Positions 26,420-35,429 of a stretch of DNA of 64,000 nt are shown piece by piece (the stretch's first letter is position 1; each line of letters begins with the position of its first letter). The position numbers and the translations under genes are program-made. The notes under the pieces are model-generated. The model searched no databases, was not told the origin of the DNA, and worked only from the letters and a program-made list of their open reading frames with translations. Source of the DNA: CAWHJN01 sp963829705 (lineage in GTDB: Bacteria > Bacteroidota > Rhodothermia > Rhodothermales > BA12); contig CAWHJN010000005.1 of NCBI GenBank assembly GCA_963829705.1, positions 1 to 64,000 on the forward strand. Direction: 5' to 3'.

Positions 26420-27306
26420 AACGCCTCCTGCTGCTCGCCGCCACTGCCGCGCTGCCATTTGCGGTACACGCGCAGGAGAGCTACCGCGTGTTCACCGCCG
26501 ACGGCACACCGACGACCCTTGACGCGCTGGCGCGTGACGTGATGAACGCCGACGTGGTGTTCATGGGTGAAGTCCACGACGATTCCGTGGGCCACGTGGT
26601 ACAGGACGCACTGTTCGGGTTGCTGCTGGCGCAGAGCCAGAAACCCGTCACGCTTTCGCTCGAGATGTTCGAGCGCGATGTGCAAGGGGTGCTCGACGAG
26701 TACCTGTCGGGCATCATTCCCGAGAGCCAGTTTCTGCCCGCTGCCCGCCCGTGGCCTATGTACGCGGCGCATTACAGGCCGATGGTGGAGAAAGCCCGCG
26801 AGGCCGGCCGCCCTGTGCTGGCCGCCAATGCGCCGCGCCGCTACGTCAACCTCGTCTCCCGCGAAGGCCCTGGCGCGCTCGAAAAGCTGTCGGAGGAAGC
26901 CCGCTCGTTTCTGTCGCCGCTCCCGTTCGTCCAGCCGACGGAAGCGTATCAGGCCAAGTGGAACGCGCTGATGGCCGAGATGGGCCACGACTCCGGCACG
27001 TCCGCCTCTGGCCCCTCGAATATGCTGCTCTCGCAATCGCTGTGGGACGCGACGATGGCGCACACCATCGCCCGGTATTTGATGGCCCGGCCCGGCGACA
27101 TCGTCGTCCACCTCGTCGGCGGCTTCCACGTCGAGGGCAAAACCGGCACGCCCGAAGCCCTGTTGACGTACCGCCCCGGCACCGACCTCCGCGTGATCGC
27201 CGTGCAGCCTGCCGACGATATCACCGTGTTCTCCAGCGACTACAACGGCCTGGGCGATTACATCGTCCTCACGGACGCCGCCCTCCTGCCGCCGCGTGAT
27301 TTCTGA
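26416..27306 (+). CDS. ChaN/DUF399-family secreted protein, putative haem-binding
   Basis: The 296-residue protein has an N-terminal signal peptide (MKRLLLLAATAALPFAVHAQ, cut after AQ). The ChaN family (PF04187) hallmarks follow: VVFMGEVHDDSVGH, LSLEMFERDVQGVLDEYLSG, VLAANAPRRYVN and VVHLVGGFHVEGK. Campylobacter ChaN is a haem-binding outer-membrane lipoprotein, but here there is no lipobox cysteine, so it is probably periplasmic. The GTG start at 26416 overlaps the helicase stop by four bases (GTGA), so it is likely translated by coupling. Confidence 0.83.
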   Translation: MKRLLLLAATAALPFAVHAQESYRVFTADGTPTTLDALARDVMNADVVFMGEVHDDSVGHVVQDALFGLLLAQSQKPVTLSLEMFERDVQGVLDEYLSGIIPESQFLPAARPWPMYAAHYRPMVEKAREAGRPVLAANAPRRYVNLVSREGPGALEKLSEEARSFLSPLPFVQPTEAYQAKWNALMAEMGHDSGTSASGPSNMLLSQSLWDATMAHTIARYLMARPGDIVVHLVGGFHVEGKTGTPEALLTYRPGTDLRVIAVQPADDITVFSSDYNGLGDYIVLTDAALLPPRDF

Positions 27307-27323
27307 GCGGGGCCAGGAGGACT

Positions 27324-30300
27324 TCACGGCAACAGCACCCAGCGCCGGACGACCGAGGCCGCGCCTGCTTCGAGGCGGCTGAAATAGACCCCGCCCGAAA
27401 GATGCGAGGCATCGAACGTGACGGTGTGCGCGCCCGGCCCCTGCGCGTCGTTCACGAGGCGGGCCACCTCGCGCCCGAGCACGTCGAAGACGCGCAGGCG
27501 TGCGTGGGCGGGCCGGTCGAGGTGATACCGAAAGTGAACGAGACTGCGCGCAGGGTTCGGGTATGCCGCCTCGAGGTCGAGGGAGGGCGGGGATTGCGGC
27601 CCCACTTCGGCGTTCGCAACCGCCTGCGCAGACACCATCTTGACCGCGTCGGCCCGAAGCACACGTCCCGATTCCCATGGCCCGCCCTGCCGCACTTCGA
27701 CCGCGACAGAATCCCCCGCGTACAGATAGTAGCTGCCCAGGAACTGCCAGGAGCCGCTACCGACGTTCTGATCCACGACGGCAGAGCCCGCGAGACTTCC
27801 GTTCCGTACGACGCGGTACTCGGCCTGCCGAGAGGCATTTACGGTGTGCGGCACGATTTGATAGAAGGCGTGGAAGCCCTCCTGCTGCGTCTCCATGCGG
27901 AAGGTCGCCACGGCATCGGCCCCGGTGTCCACGAAGCGGCTGCTGCCCTCGTAGGCCTGCGCCACACTCTGCCGCCACGGCCCCGACTCGCTGTAGTCCA
28001 TGTCGTCGTTGTCCACGATCTGTTCGCGGAGCGCCTCGCCCAGGAACGAGAGGCGGATGGCGTCGGTGCGGAGCACGCGCACATCCTCGATCTGCGTCGG
28101 GGCCACGCGCACGGTGAAGCGGGCACCCTCCGGCAGGGGGTAGAGGCCCAGCGAGCGCCACGCGCCGCTGCCCTGGTTCTGGTCGATGACGAGGCTGTCC
28201 ACCCGTCCACCGTCACCGACATGGACGGTGTAGGCTGCGTGCCGAGCGCTGTTGGTGCTGCTCGGCACGAGGATCGAGAAGTCGAAGTATCCGCCCCGCT
28301 CGACCGTCACCGAGAACGTGGCCGAGGCGTCGGCGGTGTTCCAGAGCGGGGCGTAGCGGCTCGCCGCGCCGTAGGCCTCCGTGACACTCGTAAACCAGGC
28401 ACCCTGCTCCGTGTAGCCGGTGGGATCGGCGTCGTCCACTACGACGAAATAGTCGAGCGCGCGCAGCACGACGGGCACCCGCAGCAGCGGCCGCAACGGA
28501 TCGTCACTGGCGAGGAGGAGGGTGTCGGCCAGCACGCCTGGGGCTGGCGGCAGGAGATACAACGGGAGCGAAAGGGTTTCCTGCCCTTCCAGCACGAACG
28601 GGAGCGGCGCGGGGGTGTAGGCATGGCCCGCCGTGCTCGTCACGCCGGTGACGGTCAGACGCGCGGTGCCGAGGTTGCGGACAGGCAGCGAGAACCACGC
28701 CGTATCGCCGTACACGACATCGCCGATGTTCAGCGTCGGCTCTGCGATGTCGAGTTGCCGGTCGCGGAGGAGCGCCGAGAGGCGAAGCGCATCGGCAGCG
28801 AAGCGGACCGTGCCGCTGCCCGTTCCGCGCGCCACCACCTCGATCTCCGTCGGCTGCGCCGGGTCGAGGTCCGCCTGTCCCGCGAAAACCCATTCGTCCG
28901 AGGGCGGGGGGGAGGTAACGTAGAGGCTGTCCACGACCGCCCCGCCCACGCGCACCCGCACGGTGAGATCACCGGCCGGGTTGGACACAGCGGGTAGGCG
29001 GAAAAAGACGTTGTAGCGGGCGGCGTCGGCGAGCGCGGGCGTCCAGCGGACGGCGGCTCTCTGGCTGGGCTCTACCACCGCAACGCGGTAATCGGTGCCC
29101 CAGATTTCTTCCCCCTCCGCCGCCTGTACGGTCTGCCACGTCCCGGCCGTCTCCTCGTAGGCTGCGTCGCGGTTGTCGAAGTACCGATCGTCGGGCAGGA
29201 AGGCGAGGGCGGTCTGGGCGAGGTTGCCCACCGAATCCGTCACGGCCACGGCGACTCTGGCCGCGTCGGCGCGGTGGAAGGGCTCCGTCTCCCACGTGCC
29301 CGCTCCCGTCTTCGTGGCCCCGAGCACATGGAACTGCTCGTACCGATCCTTGAGCGCGACGAACGGGATGGACTGGAAGATCGGCTCGTCGGACGTGATG
29401 CGGAGGACCACGTCTTCTCCCTGCACGATCTCCGACACGCCGAGGCGCGGCGATGTGGCGTCGTCGCTCTGCAACCAGCGCTGCATGGCCTCTACAGCCG
29501 TCGAGAAGCGGAAGGGCACGTCGGGATACTCGGCGGCGATCCGCACGACCCGCTCGGCGGCGCGCTCCAGGTCGTCCACGAAAGCGGAGTCGGCAAGGTG
29601 CCCCCACACGCACGCCACCTGCGCGGTGCCCGCTCGCGCCTGCTCGAAGATGTCGCGGATGCGCGCCTCGCTGGCCTGGTTGAGGTCGATGGAGCGGACG
29701 TTCCAGCCCCCGCTGCCGCCGGGCACCTGGTAATCGTCGGCCGACGGGCGGAAGGGCACGAAGTCTGTCGGAGCCCGGCTCCAGTCGAGCAGGTTGTCGA
29801 GCGGCTCGGTGACATCGCGGCCCCGGTAAGGCGAGGCGTTGTGCATGCTGAACGGCAGCAGGCTGTCCAGGCGGGCCTGCCACGCATTGTCCATGTAATG
29901 CCAGCCGCTGCGAAACGACACCGGGAAGATCTCCTCATCGAGCAGCGACTGCGCCAAGGCGCGGTCGAAGCCGTCGCGAAACTCGGCGTAGGTGAGGGCC
30001 TGGTTCCAGTACGGGATGCCGTCCCCGTTGTAGTCGCTCCACACCCACGAGTGGTAATGCAGCGAAACTTCGTCGCCGTGCCGGTCGAGCGCGTCCTTCC
30101 AGTAGGCCCGCATGAGGTGGAGCGTCTGCGTCGAGGCCAGCGGCACGTTGGTGTTGCGCGCCGTCTCGTAGAGGCTGCCCACCTGCATCCACCACGTCAT
30201 CTTGAGCGGCGTGCCGTAGCGATCCCGGTAGCGCGCCCGCCGCGCATCGTCCATCATGGCCGCCGCCGCGCCGGTAGGCGACGTGTAAAGCGACAGATGC

Positions 30301-30488
30301 CCCGACGTGAAACGGAGCGTGTGCCGCGCCACATTCAGCCCCGGCGACGACGTGTCGGAACCGAAAACGAACTGCACCTCGGCGGGCTGAACCTGTGCCT
30401 CTACCGGGGCGGGCATCGCGAGCAACGCGACCTGAAGGACGCAAAAAGCGGCATAGCACGTGGTACGGCGAACTTCGATTTCAATCAT
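27324..30488 (-). CDS. Secreted NodB-like polysaccharide deacetylase with golvesin-type domains and a T9SS sorting tail
   Basis: This is a 1054-residue exported protein. A signal peptide (residues 1-32, ending VEAQ) is followed by a NodB/polysaccharide-deacetylase-like region (about 70-330) with EVSLHYHSWVWSDYNGDG and SFRSGWHYMDN. Next come a golvesin-C-like module (about 443-566), an ASH/HYDIN-like segment (about 583-676, LNIGDVVYGDTAWFSLPV), and two more golvesin-like modules (about 683-820 and 826-960), each with a dQn-GSG-W--LG-y pattern. The end (973-1054) is a type IX secretion C-terminal signal: AYPNPARS, FDVLGREVARLV and LSGGVYFSRLEAG. I chose the ATG at 30488 for the signal peptide. 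It is probably surface-attached and acts on glycans; the catalytic metal residues are not fully clear to me. Confidence 0.75.
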   Translation of the reverse strand: MIEIEVRRTTCYAAFCVLQVALLAMPAPVEAQVQPAEVQFVFGSDTSSPGLNVARHTLRFTSGHLSLYTSPTGAAAAMMDDARRARYRDRYGTPLKMTWWMQVGSLYETARNTNVPLASTQTLHLMRAYWKDALDRHGDEVSLHYHSWVWSDYNGDGIPYWNQALTYAEFRDGFDRALAQSLLDEEIFPVSFRSGWHYMDNAWQARLDSLLPFSMHNASPYRGRDVTEPLDNLLDWSRAPTDFVPFRPSADDYQVPGGSGGWNVRSIDLNQASEARIRDIFEQARAGTAQVACVWGHLADSAFVDDLERAAERVVRIAAEYPDVPFRFSTAVEAMQRWLQSDDATSPRLGVSEIVQGEDVVLRITSDEPIFQSIPFVALKDRYEQFHVLGATKTGAGTWETEPFHRADAARVAVAVTDSVGNLAQTALAFLPDDRYFDNRDAAYEETAGTWQTVQAAEGEEIWGTDYRVAVVEPSQRAAVRWTPALADAARYNVFFRLPAVSNPAGDLTVRVRVGGAVVDSLYVTSPPPSDEWVFAGQADLDPAQPTEIEVVARGTGSGTVRFAADALRLSALLRDRQLDIAEPTLNIGDVVYGDTAWFSLPVRNLGTARLTVTGVTSTAGHAYTPAPLPFVLEGQETLSLPLYLLPPAPGVLADTLLLASDDPLRPLLRVPVVLRALDYFVVVDDADPTGYTEQGAWFTSVTEAYGAASRYAPLWNTADASATFSVTVERGGYFDFSILVPSSTNSARHAAYTVHVGDGGRVDSLVIDQNQGSGAWRSLGLYPLPEGARFTVRVAPTQIEDVRVLRTDAIRLSFLGEALREQIVDNDDMDYSESGPWRQSVAQAYEGSSRFVDTGADAVATFRMETQQEGFHAFYQIVPHTVNASRQAEYRVVRNGSLAGSAVVDQNVGSGSWQFLGSYYLYAGDSVAVEVRQGGPWESGRVLRADAVKMVSAQAVANAEVGPQSPPSLDLEAAYPNPARSLVHFRYHLDRPAHARLRVFDVLGREVARLVNDAQGPGAHTVTFDASHLSGGVYFSRLEAGAASVVRRWVLLP

Positions 30489-30714
30489 CGGGTCGTGGAA
30501 ATGAACGGTCGGGTACACGCTGCGCGCGAGCCTGGTGTCGACGGTGGAGCCAGAGTTGAATGCAGGAAGGTAGGGGGTTCCCTTGCAATCGAGCGCGTAC
30601 CCCGAACCGCGTACCGATCCGAAGGGTGCTCTGGCTGCATCCGTCGCGTGGACTCTGAGGGCCAGTCTGTCGGCGGGCACACCGCGCGGTCTGGGCTCTC
30701 GCCTGCCGCGCGCG

Positions 30715-30933
30715 CTACGGCTGCGCGGGGACCTGGACGAGCAGCGCCCGCACCTCGTCTGCCGAGGTCGCCTACTGCAACCGCTCTACCGCCTCGCCGG
30801 AGCGCACCAGCCGGGTGACGCCCGCCAGCCGACGCAGGTGGCGTTCGGGCTGCTCCGCCTCGGGCCGGAGCAGCACCAGCACGACGTGCACGAGGCCCGC
30901 GAGGAATGCACCGAGCAAACCCACGAAACGTTG
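30715..30933 (-). pseudogene. Remnant of a PTS EIIA-like domain C-terminus
   Basis: One minus-strand frame reads VHVVLVLLRPEAEQPERHL, then RLAGVTRLVRSGEAVERLQ, an in-frame TAG (30772-30774), and ATSADEVRALLVQVPAQP. This matches the end of EIIA-Ntr/fructose-type domains, which are often fused to cation antiporters. The upstream part is missing and there is no start, so it is a fossil of a deleted gene. Family recognition is by eye from a short stretch. Confidence 0.4.
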
Positions 30934-30973
30934 CTCACGCTTCGGGCTTTCTCAGTTTGCTGTGCCTTCTTCT

Positions 30974-31067
30974 CCGTCACTCCCGCGAAGGCGGGATTCC
31001 ATGGTGAGATCGTATGCAGCATGGAGTGCTGACGCTGCTTCGTGTCCCGCTTCAAAGGGATGACGGG
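30974..31067. repeat. Imperfect inverted repeat of the CGTCATCCC...GGGATGACG type
   Basis: CCGTCACTCCCGCGAAGGCGGGA (from 30974) is mirrored by TCCCGCTTCAAAGGGATGACGGG (31045-31067), with CATGG words inside. It lies in the 670-base gene-free stretch 30489-31158, which otherwise holds only the EIIA remnant. A related unit lies at 32473-32500. Confidence 0.5.
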
Positions 31068-31158
31068 TAGGGAATGCGCTGTTCAGTTAGCGACTTGATG
31101 CGAGTTAGAGGTCCATGCGCGGCCCCGCCTTCTCGCAGGCGAAGCGGTCACGCGCCGT

Positions 31159-32418
31159 TCAGTTGGCCGCTACGCCCTCGGGGGTCGGCTTTGCCCGCGG
31201 AGCCCCGTCCAGGTCGTTGCCGCGCGGCGTGAAGGACTGGATGCCGGTGATCTCGCGGCCCAGAATCAGGCCGTGGACATCGTAGGTGCCCTCGTAGGTG
31301 TTGACGGATTCCAGATTCACCATGTGGTGGATCACGCGGTACTCGCCCGTGATGCCGTTGCCGCCCAGCATGTCGCGCGACTCGCGGGCGATGTTCAGCG
31401 CCTTGCCGACGTTGTTGCGCTTGGCGAGCGACACCATCGCCGGGGCCACCTTGCCCGCGTCTTTCAACTGCCCGAGCCGCCATGCCAGAAGCTGCATCTG
31501 TGCGATGTCGGTGAGCATGTTGGCGAGCTTGGTCTGGATAAGCTGCATCGCGCCGAGCGGATAGCCAAACTGCTTGCGCTCGCCCACGTAGCGGCGCGCG
31601 CGCGTATAGCAGTCTTCCGCCGCGCCGATGGCGCCCCACGAAATCCCGTAGCGTGCGTTGTTGAGGCACGAGAATGGGCCTTTGAGGCCGCGAACCTCGG
31701 GGAAAACGTGGCTGTCCGGCACGAAGCACTCGTCGAGCACGATCTCGCCCGTGATCGAGGCGCGCAGCGACATCTTGTTGTGCGTCTTGGGCGCCGAGTA
31801 GCCATCGAAGTCCTTCTCCACCAGAAAGCCGCGGATGACGCCTTCCTCGTTTTTGCGCTCTTTCGCCTTCGCCCACACGACGGCGATGTCGGCGACGGGC
31901 GAGTTGGTGATCCACATTTTGGCCCCGTTGAGCACCCAGCCGCCGTCGACTTTGAGGGCCGTCGTCTCCATCGAGGCGGGGTCGGAGCCGTGGTTGGGCT
32001 CGGTGAGGCCGAAGCAGCCGATCATCTCGGCGCTCGCCAACTTCGGCAGGAATTGCCTGCGCTGTTCCTCGGTGCCAAAGTCGTAGATGGGGTACATCAC
32101 GAGCGACGATTGCACGCTGGCGAACGAGCGGTAAGCGGAATCCACGCGCTCCAGCTCGCGGGCGACGAGGCCGTAGGCGGTGTAGCTCGCGCCCAGCCCG
32201 CCGTACTCCTCGGGGATCGTCACGCCCAGCAGGCCCATCTCGGCCATTTCCTTGGGAATCTCCTCGTGGAACACCTCGTCCTGGTTGCCTTCGAGGGCGC
32301 GCGGTTCGAGGTTCTGCTGCGCGTAGTCGCGCGCCGACTGCATGATGAGGCGGTCTTCCTCACTGAGCATCTGCTCGAAGAGGTACGGATCGTCGATGTT
32401 GAAGGACTGCTTGGCCAT
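31159..32418 (-). CDS. gcdH: Glutaryl-CoA dehydrogenase-type acyl-CoA dehydrogenase
   Basis: GCDH oxidises and decarboxylates glutaryl-CoA to crotonyl-CoA in lysine/tryptophan breakdown and passes electrons to ETF. The 419-residue protein has YRSFASVQSSLVMYPIYDFG, CFGLTEPNHGSDPASMETTA, KMWITNSPVADIAVVWAK and the catalytic-glutamate region NTYEGTYDVHGLILGREITG, all characteristic of the GCDH branch. It is the last gene after etfB-etfA-fixC-fixX, which supply its electron acceptor chain. Substrate choice between glutaryl-CoA and a relative is inferred. Confidence 0.88.
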   Translation of the reverse strand: MAKQSFNIDDPYLFEQMLSEEDRLIMQSARDYAQQNLEPRALEGNQDEVFHEEIPKEMAEMGLLGVTIPEEYGGLGASYTAYGLVARELERVDSAYRSFASVQSSLVMYPIYDFGTEEQRRQFLPKLASAEMIGCFGLTEPNHGSDPASMETTALKVDGGWVLNGAKMWITNSPVADIAVVWAKAKERKNEEGVIRGFLVEKDFDGYSAPKTHNKMSLRASITGEIVLDECFVPDSHVFPEVRGLKGPFSCLNNARYGISWGAIGAAEDCYTRARRYVGERKQFGYPLGAMQLIQTKLANMLTDIAQMQLLAWRLGQLKDAGKVAPAMVSLAKRNNVGKALNIARESRDMLGGNGITGEYRVIHHMVNLESVNTYEGTYDVHGLILGREITGIQSFTPRGNDLDGAPRAKPTPEGVAAN

Positions 32419-32472
32419 GAAAGTTGAAGGATGACGTTATCGAGAGAAAGGAAGGCGCGGCTCACCTCTTTT

Positions 32473-32500
32473 CGTCATCCCCGACGTGATCGGGGATCCA
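32473..32500. repeat. Short dispersed palindromic unit
   Basis: CGTCATCCCCGACGTGATCGGGGATCCA contains the stem CCCCGA / TCGGGG. Its opening and closing words match the wider CGTCATCCC/GGGATCCA class of intergenic repeats and the nearby element at 30974-31067. It lies in the fixX-gcdH spacer (32419-32593), which holds nothing else evident. Confidence 0.45.
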
Positions 32501-32593
32501 GCCGCTGGCAGGTGGCGTCGGCTTTCGCAGGAGTGATTCGTTTTTTGGTGGCAGCAACGCCGAGACAGCACCACGATAGTTGAGGTTCAGCGT

Positions 32594-32905
32594 TCAGCCA
32601 AAGTTCCAGTTGACGCCGCGCCCGGCTTCAGGGTCGGGATAGCTCCACGCGACGGCACCCTGGTCGCAGGCGTACATGCACGTGCCGCACTCGATGCAGT
32701 CCTCGAACTGGAAATGCACCTGCCCGATCTCGTCGAGCGTGTAGCAGTTGGCGGGGCACATGTACGTCGTGCATTTGTGCGGGCAGACGCTGTTGCAGAT
32801 CGACGTGTCCACGAGGATGTGCGGCACGGCGTCGGCGCGGCCCTGGTTGCGGTAGGCCACCGTGCCCAGCCGCTCGGCGAGGCTGAGGGTTTTAACGTTG
32901 GTCAT
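32594..32905 (-). CDS. fixX: Ferredoxin-like protein FixX
   Basis: The 103-residue iron-sulfur protein has cysteine-rich blocks VCPHKCTTYMCPANCYT and DCIECGTCMYACDQGAVAW, as in FixX and the ferredoxin domain of ETF:quinone oxidoreductase. It completes FixC, relaying electrons between the flavin and quinone. The ATG at 32905 lies 54 bases after the fixC stop. Confidence 0.92.
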   Translation of the reverse strand: MTNVKTLSLAERLGTVAYRNQGRADAVPHILVDTSICNSVCPHKCTTYMCPANCYTLDEIGQVHFQFEDCIECGTCMYACDQGAVAWSYPDPEAGRGVNWNFG

Positions 32906-32959
32906 GGAGAAGAGAGGTTGGAGGTCGAGGAGGGTTCGTTCGAGGCATTCCAACCTCTG

Positions 32960-34285
32960 TCACAGCGCACGCGACGCGCGCGCGCCGAGCTTGACGAGAT
33001 CCCACCAGCCCATGTGCTCCTTCCGCACGTCGCGCAGAATCTGGTACGCCTTGCGGGCGGGCTTGTTGTCGATGGTGAAGTAGCTGCGCCCGAAGTCGCA
33101 CACCATGCGCGGGACGGTCGTGAACATCTCCGGGCTGTGGAGCACCTGCACGGCCTGCTGGAAGCCGCGCAGGTCCTGCATCACGTACGAGTTTTCGAGC
33201 GCCGTCCGGTAGTGCTTGAGGAACGCGCTGCTGAAATCGCCCGCGTTCCGGGCCTCCACCACGGTTTCTGCCGCCAGGATGCCGCTCCGCATCGCGTAGT
33301 CCATGCCCTGGATGGCGCGGCCCGCGTTGAGGACGAGGTTGGCCGCCTCACCCGCCACGAGCACGCCATCGGCGTAGATCTCCTTTGGCATCACGCGCAT
33401 GTCGCCCGTCGAGACGACCTTAGCGCTGTACTCCAGCACCTCGCCGCCTCGGATGGCGTCGGCCACGCTGGGGTGCGTTTTAAAGTGGTTGAGGAGGTCG
33501 TAGGGCGTCTTCCGCGCGCGGCGCAGATCGGCCATGCCGAGCACGAGACCGAGGGAGACCGTGTCGCGGTTGGTGTAGAGAAAGCCTCCACCCTCGACGC
33601 CGTCCGTCGCGTAGCCGACGTATTCGTTCGTGAGTCCGCTGCGGCCGTTGAGCTGGAAACGGTCTTCGAGCGTTTTCTGATCGAACCGGATGACCTCTTT
33701 GACCCCGACGGCCAGCCCCTCGGCAGGCACGTAATCCGTCTGCAGGCCCACCTGCCGCGTGAGCAGGTTGTTGACGCCCTCGGCCAGGATCACGCAATCC
33801 GCGTAGAAATCCTCCCCGCCAGCCCGGATGCCGACGGTTTTGCCGTTTTCCTGGATGAGTTCGCGGACGAGGATGTCGGTGGCGAGAAGCGACTCGTCGG
33901 CGTGCGCGCTCGCGTCGATGGCTTCCTGCACCTTGCCCGCCAGCCAGGCGTCGAACTTCGCGCGCAACACGGCGAGGCCCGAGTACGGCGGGGTGTTGAA
34001 GTGGTCAGACTTGAAGTCGAGCGAGAACGACGCGCCCTCGTCCATGAACGTCAGCCGCCGGTGGTTGATGAAGCGCTCCCAGCCCGCGTCGTCGTCGAGC
34101 CAGTAGTCGGGCACGAGGCGGGCGAGGTCGCGGCCCCACAGCACGCCGCCCGAGACATTCTTCGCGCCGCTCCACTCGCCGCGTTCGACGAGCAGGAAGC
34201 GTGCGTCGGCGCGGGCCAGCGTCATCGCCGCGCTCAGTCCCGCCACGCCACCGCCGACGATGATGCAATCGAATCGGTCTTCCAA
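32960..34285 (-). CDS. fixC: FixC-type electron transfer flavoprotein:quinone oxidoreductase
   Basis: FixC carries FAD and passes electrons from ETF to the quinone pool with FixX. The 441-residue protein opens with the dinucleotide-binding motif IIVGGGVAGLSAAMTLA, then AKNVSGGVLWGRDL, VILAEGVNNLLTRQVGL and VAGEAANLVLNAGRAIQGMDYAM. The start codon appears to be TTG at 34285, directly before the conserved region. An inverted repeat fills the spacer to etfA. Confidence 0.92.
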   Translation of the reverse strand: MEDRFDCIIVGGGVAGLSAAMTLARADARFLLVERGEWSGAKNVSGGVLWGRDLARLVPDYWLDDDAGWERFINHRRLTFMDEGASFSLDFKSDHFNTPPYSGLAVLRAKFDAWLAGKVQEAIDASAHADESLLATDILVRELIQENGKTVGIRAGGEDFYADCVILAEGVNNLLTRQVGLQTDYVPAEGLAVGVKEVIRFDQKTLEDRFQLNGRSGLTNEYVGYATDGVEGGGFLYTNRDTVSLGLVLGMADLRRARKTPYDLLNHFKTHPSVADAIRGGEVLEYSAKVVSTGDMRVMPKEIYADGVLVAGEAANLVLNAGRAIQGMDYAMRSGILAAETVVEARNAGDFSSAFLKHYRTALENSYVMQDLRGFQQAVQVLHSPEMFTTVPRMVCDFGRSYFTIDNKPARKAYQILRDVRKEHMGWWDLVKLGARASRAL

Positions 34286-34286
34286 G

Positions 34287-34365
34287 TTGGGATTTTAGAT
34301 TTCGGATTTCGGAAGAGAGAGCAGGAGGTTCGGACAATTCCGAAATCCCACTTCCGAAACCCAAG
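34287..34365. repeat. Inverted repeat in the etfA-fixC spacer
   Basis: TTGGGATTTTAGA-TTTCGGA-TTTCGGAA (from 34289) is mirrored by the right arm (34336-34365), whose complement reads TTGGGTTTCGGAAGTGGGA-TTTCGGAA. The gene start and stop lie at its edges. It shares CGGAA/TTCCG words with the family at 9830, 22904 and 36709. Confidence 0.5.
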
Positions 34366-34367
34366 AT

Positions 34368-35342
34368 TCACTGGGTGCGCTTGATCTCCTCGATGAGCGC
34401 GGGCAGGATCTGGTAGAGATCGCCGACGAGGCCATACGTGGCAACCTGAAAGATGGGCGCGTCGGCGTCGCGGTTGATGGCGACGATGATGCGGCTGTTG
34501 GACATCCCCGCCACGTGCTGCACGGCCCCGGAGATGCCGACGGCGAAGTACACCTCGGGCGAGACCACCTTGCCCGTCTGCCCGATCTGTGCCGTGGCCG
34601 GAAACATGCCCGTCTCCACGACCGCCCGCGACGCGCCCAGCGCCGCGCCCGTCACGCGCGCAAGTTCATCGACGAGGTGCCGGGCAGCTTCGTCCTTGAC
34701 GCCGCGTCCCGCCGCCACCACCACCGTTGCCTCCGACAGATCGACGGCGCCGCTCGTCGCCGCGGCCACCTCGCGCAGCGTTTGTTTGAGTCTCGAAGCG
34801 TCGAACGAAAACGCCACGTCCTCGACCTGCGCCTCGGCGGGTGCCTCCTCGGCCTGGTACGAGCCCGACCGCACCGACACGAAGACCGGCGCTCCCTCGG
34901 CCCGCGTGCGCGCCATGAACTTGGCCGCCATCACCGGGCGCAGCGCCTCTACCGCGCCGTCGCCCGTCACCTCGAACGAGGCCACGTCCGGCAGCACCGA
35001 GGCACCCGTCCGCACGGCGAGCGCGCCGAGCACGTCCTTGACGCCTTCCGACGACGGAAACGCGACCACAGCAGGTTGCTCCTGTTCGATCACGGCGGCG
35101 AGCGCGGCGATGACGGGCGCGTTGAGCGGGTTTTCGAACACCGAATCGCTGACGGCAAAAACCTTCGTCGCGCCGTAACGCCCCGCCTCGTCGGCGAAGG
35201 CGCGGGCGTCAGGAGCCACGATCACCGCGGCTACGTCCCAGCCTTTCGCCGCGCCAATCTGGCGGCAGCGGGTGAGCACTTCGAGCGCGGCGCGGGTAGG
35301 CTTGCCGCCCTGTACGGCGACGTAGCTGAGAATCGTAGGCAC
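34368..35342 (-). CDS. etfA: Electron transfer flavoprotein alpha subunit (FixB)
   Basis: EtfA binds FAD and pairs with EtfB. The C-terminal FAD site is clear: SRAVVETGMFPATAQIGQTG, then VVSPEVYFAVGISGAVQHVAGM and the NRDADAPIFQVA segment. I prefer the GTG at 35342 (VPTILSYVAVQGGK), where family similarity begins, over the ATG at 35384; the intervening codons look like spacer repeat words. Product 324 residues. It follows etfB after 87 bases that hold GGTCAT/ATGACC and TTTCGGAAG words. Confidence 0.9.
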   Translation of the reverse strand: MPTILSYVAVQGGKPTRAALEVLTRCRQIGAAKGWDVAAVIVAPDARAFADEAGRYGATKVFAVSDSVFENPLNAPVIAALAAVIEQEQPAVVAFPSSEGVKDVLGALAVRTGASVLPDVASFEVTGDGAVEALRPVMAAKFMARTRAEGAPVFVSVRSGSYQAEEAPAEAQVEDVAFSFDASRLKQTLREVAAATSGAVDLSEATVVVAAGRGVKDEAARHLVDELARVTGAALGASRAVVETGMFPATAQIGQTGKVVSPEVYFAVGISGAVQHVAGMSNSRIIVAINRDADAPIFQVATYGLVGDLYQILPALIEEIKRTQ

Positions 35343-35429
35343 GGAGAAGGGAGGATTTCGGGTTTCGGAAGACGGGGCGGTCATGCGTCACCGGGTTGCC
35401 GACGAGTAGGAATGACCAGTGATCACCCC

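Noticed and set aside
29274..30818. 514-codon frame opposite the NodB/golvesin gene
   Set aside because: Antisense to a gene with signal peptide, domains and sorting tail; no recognisable motif.
30583..31032. 149-codon plus-strand frame in the gap after the NodB/golvesin gene
   Set aside because: No motif or start context; it overlaps the EIIA remnant and the palindromic repeat, both of which explain the sequence better.
35342..35384. ATG at 35384 as the etfA start
   Set aside because: The extra codons match spacer repeat words (TTTCGGAAG type) and not the family; kept only as an alternative.
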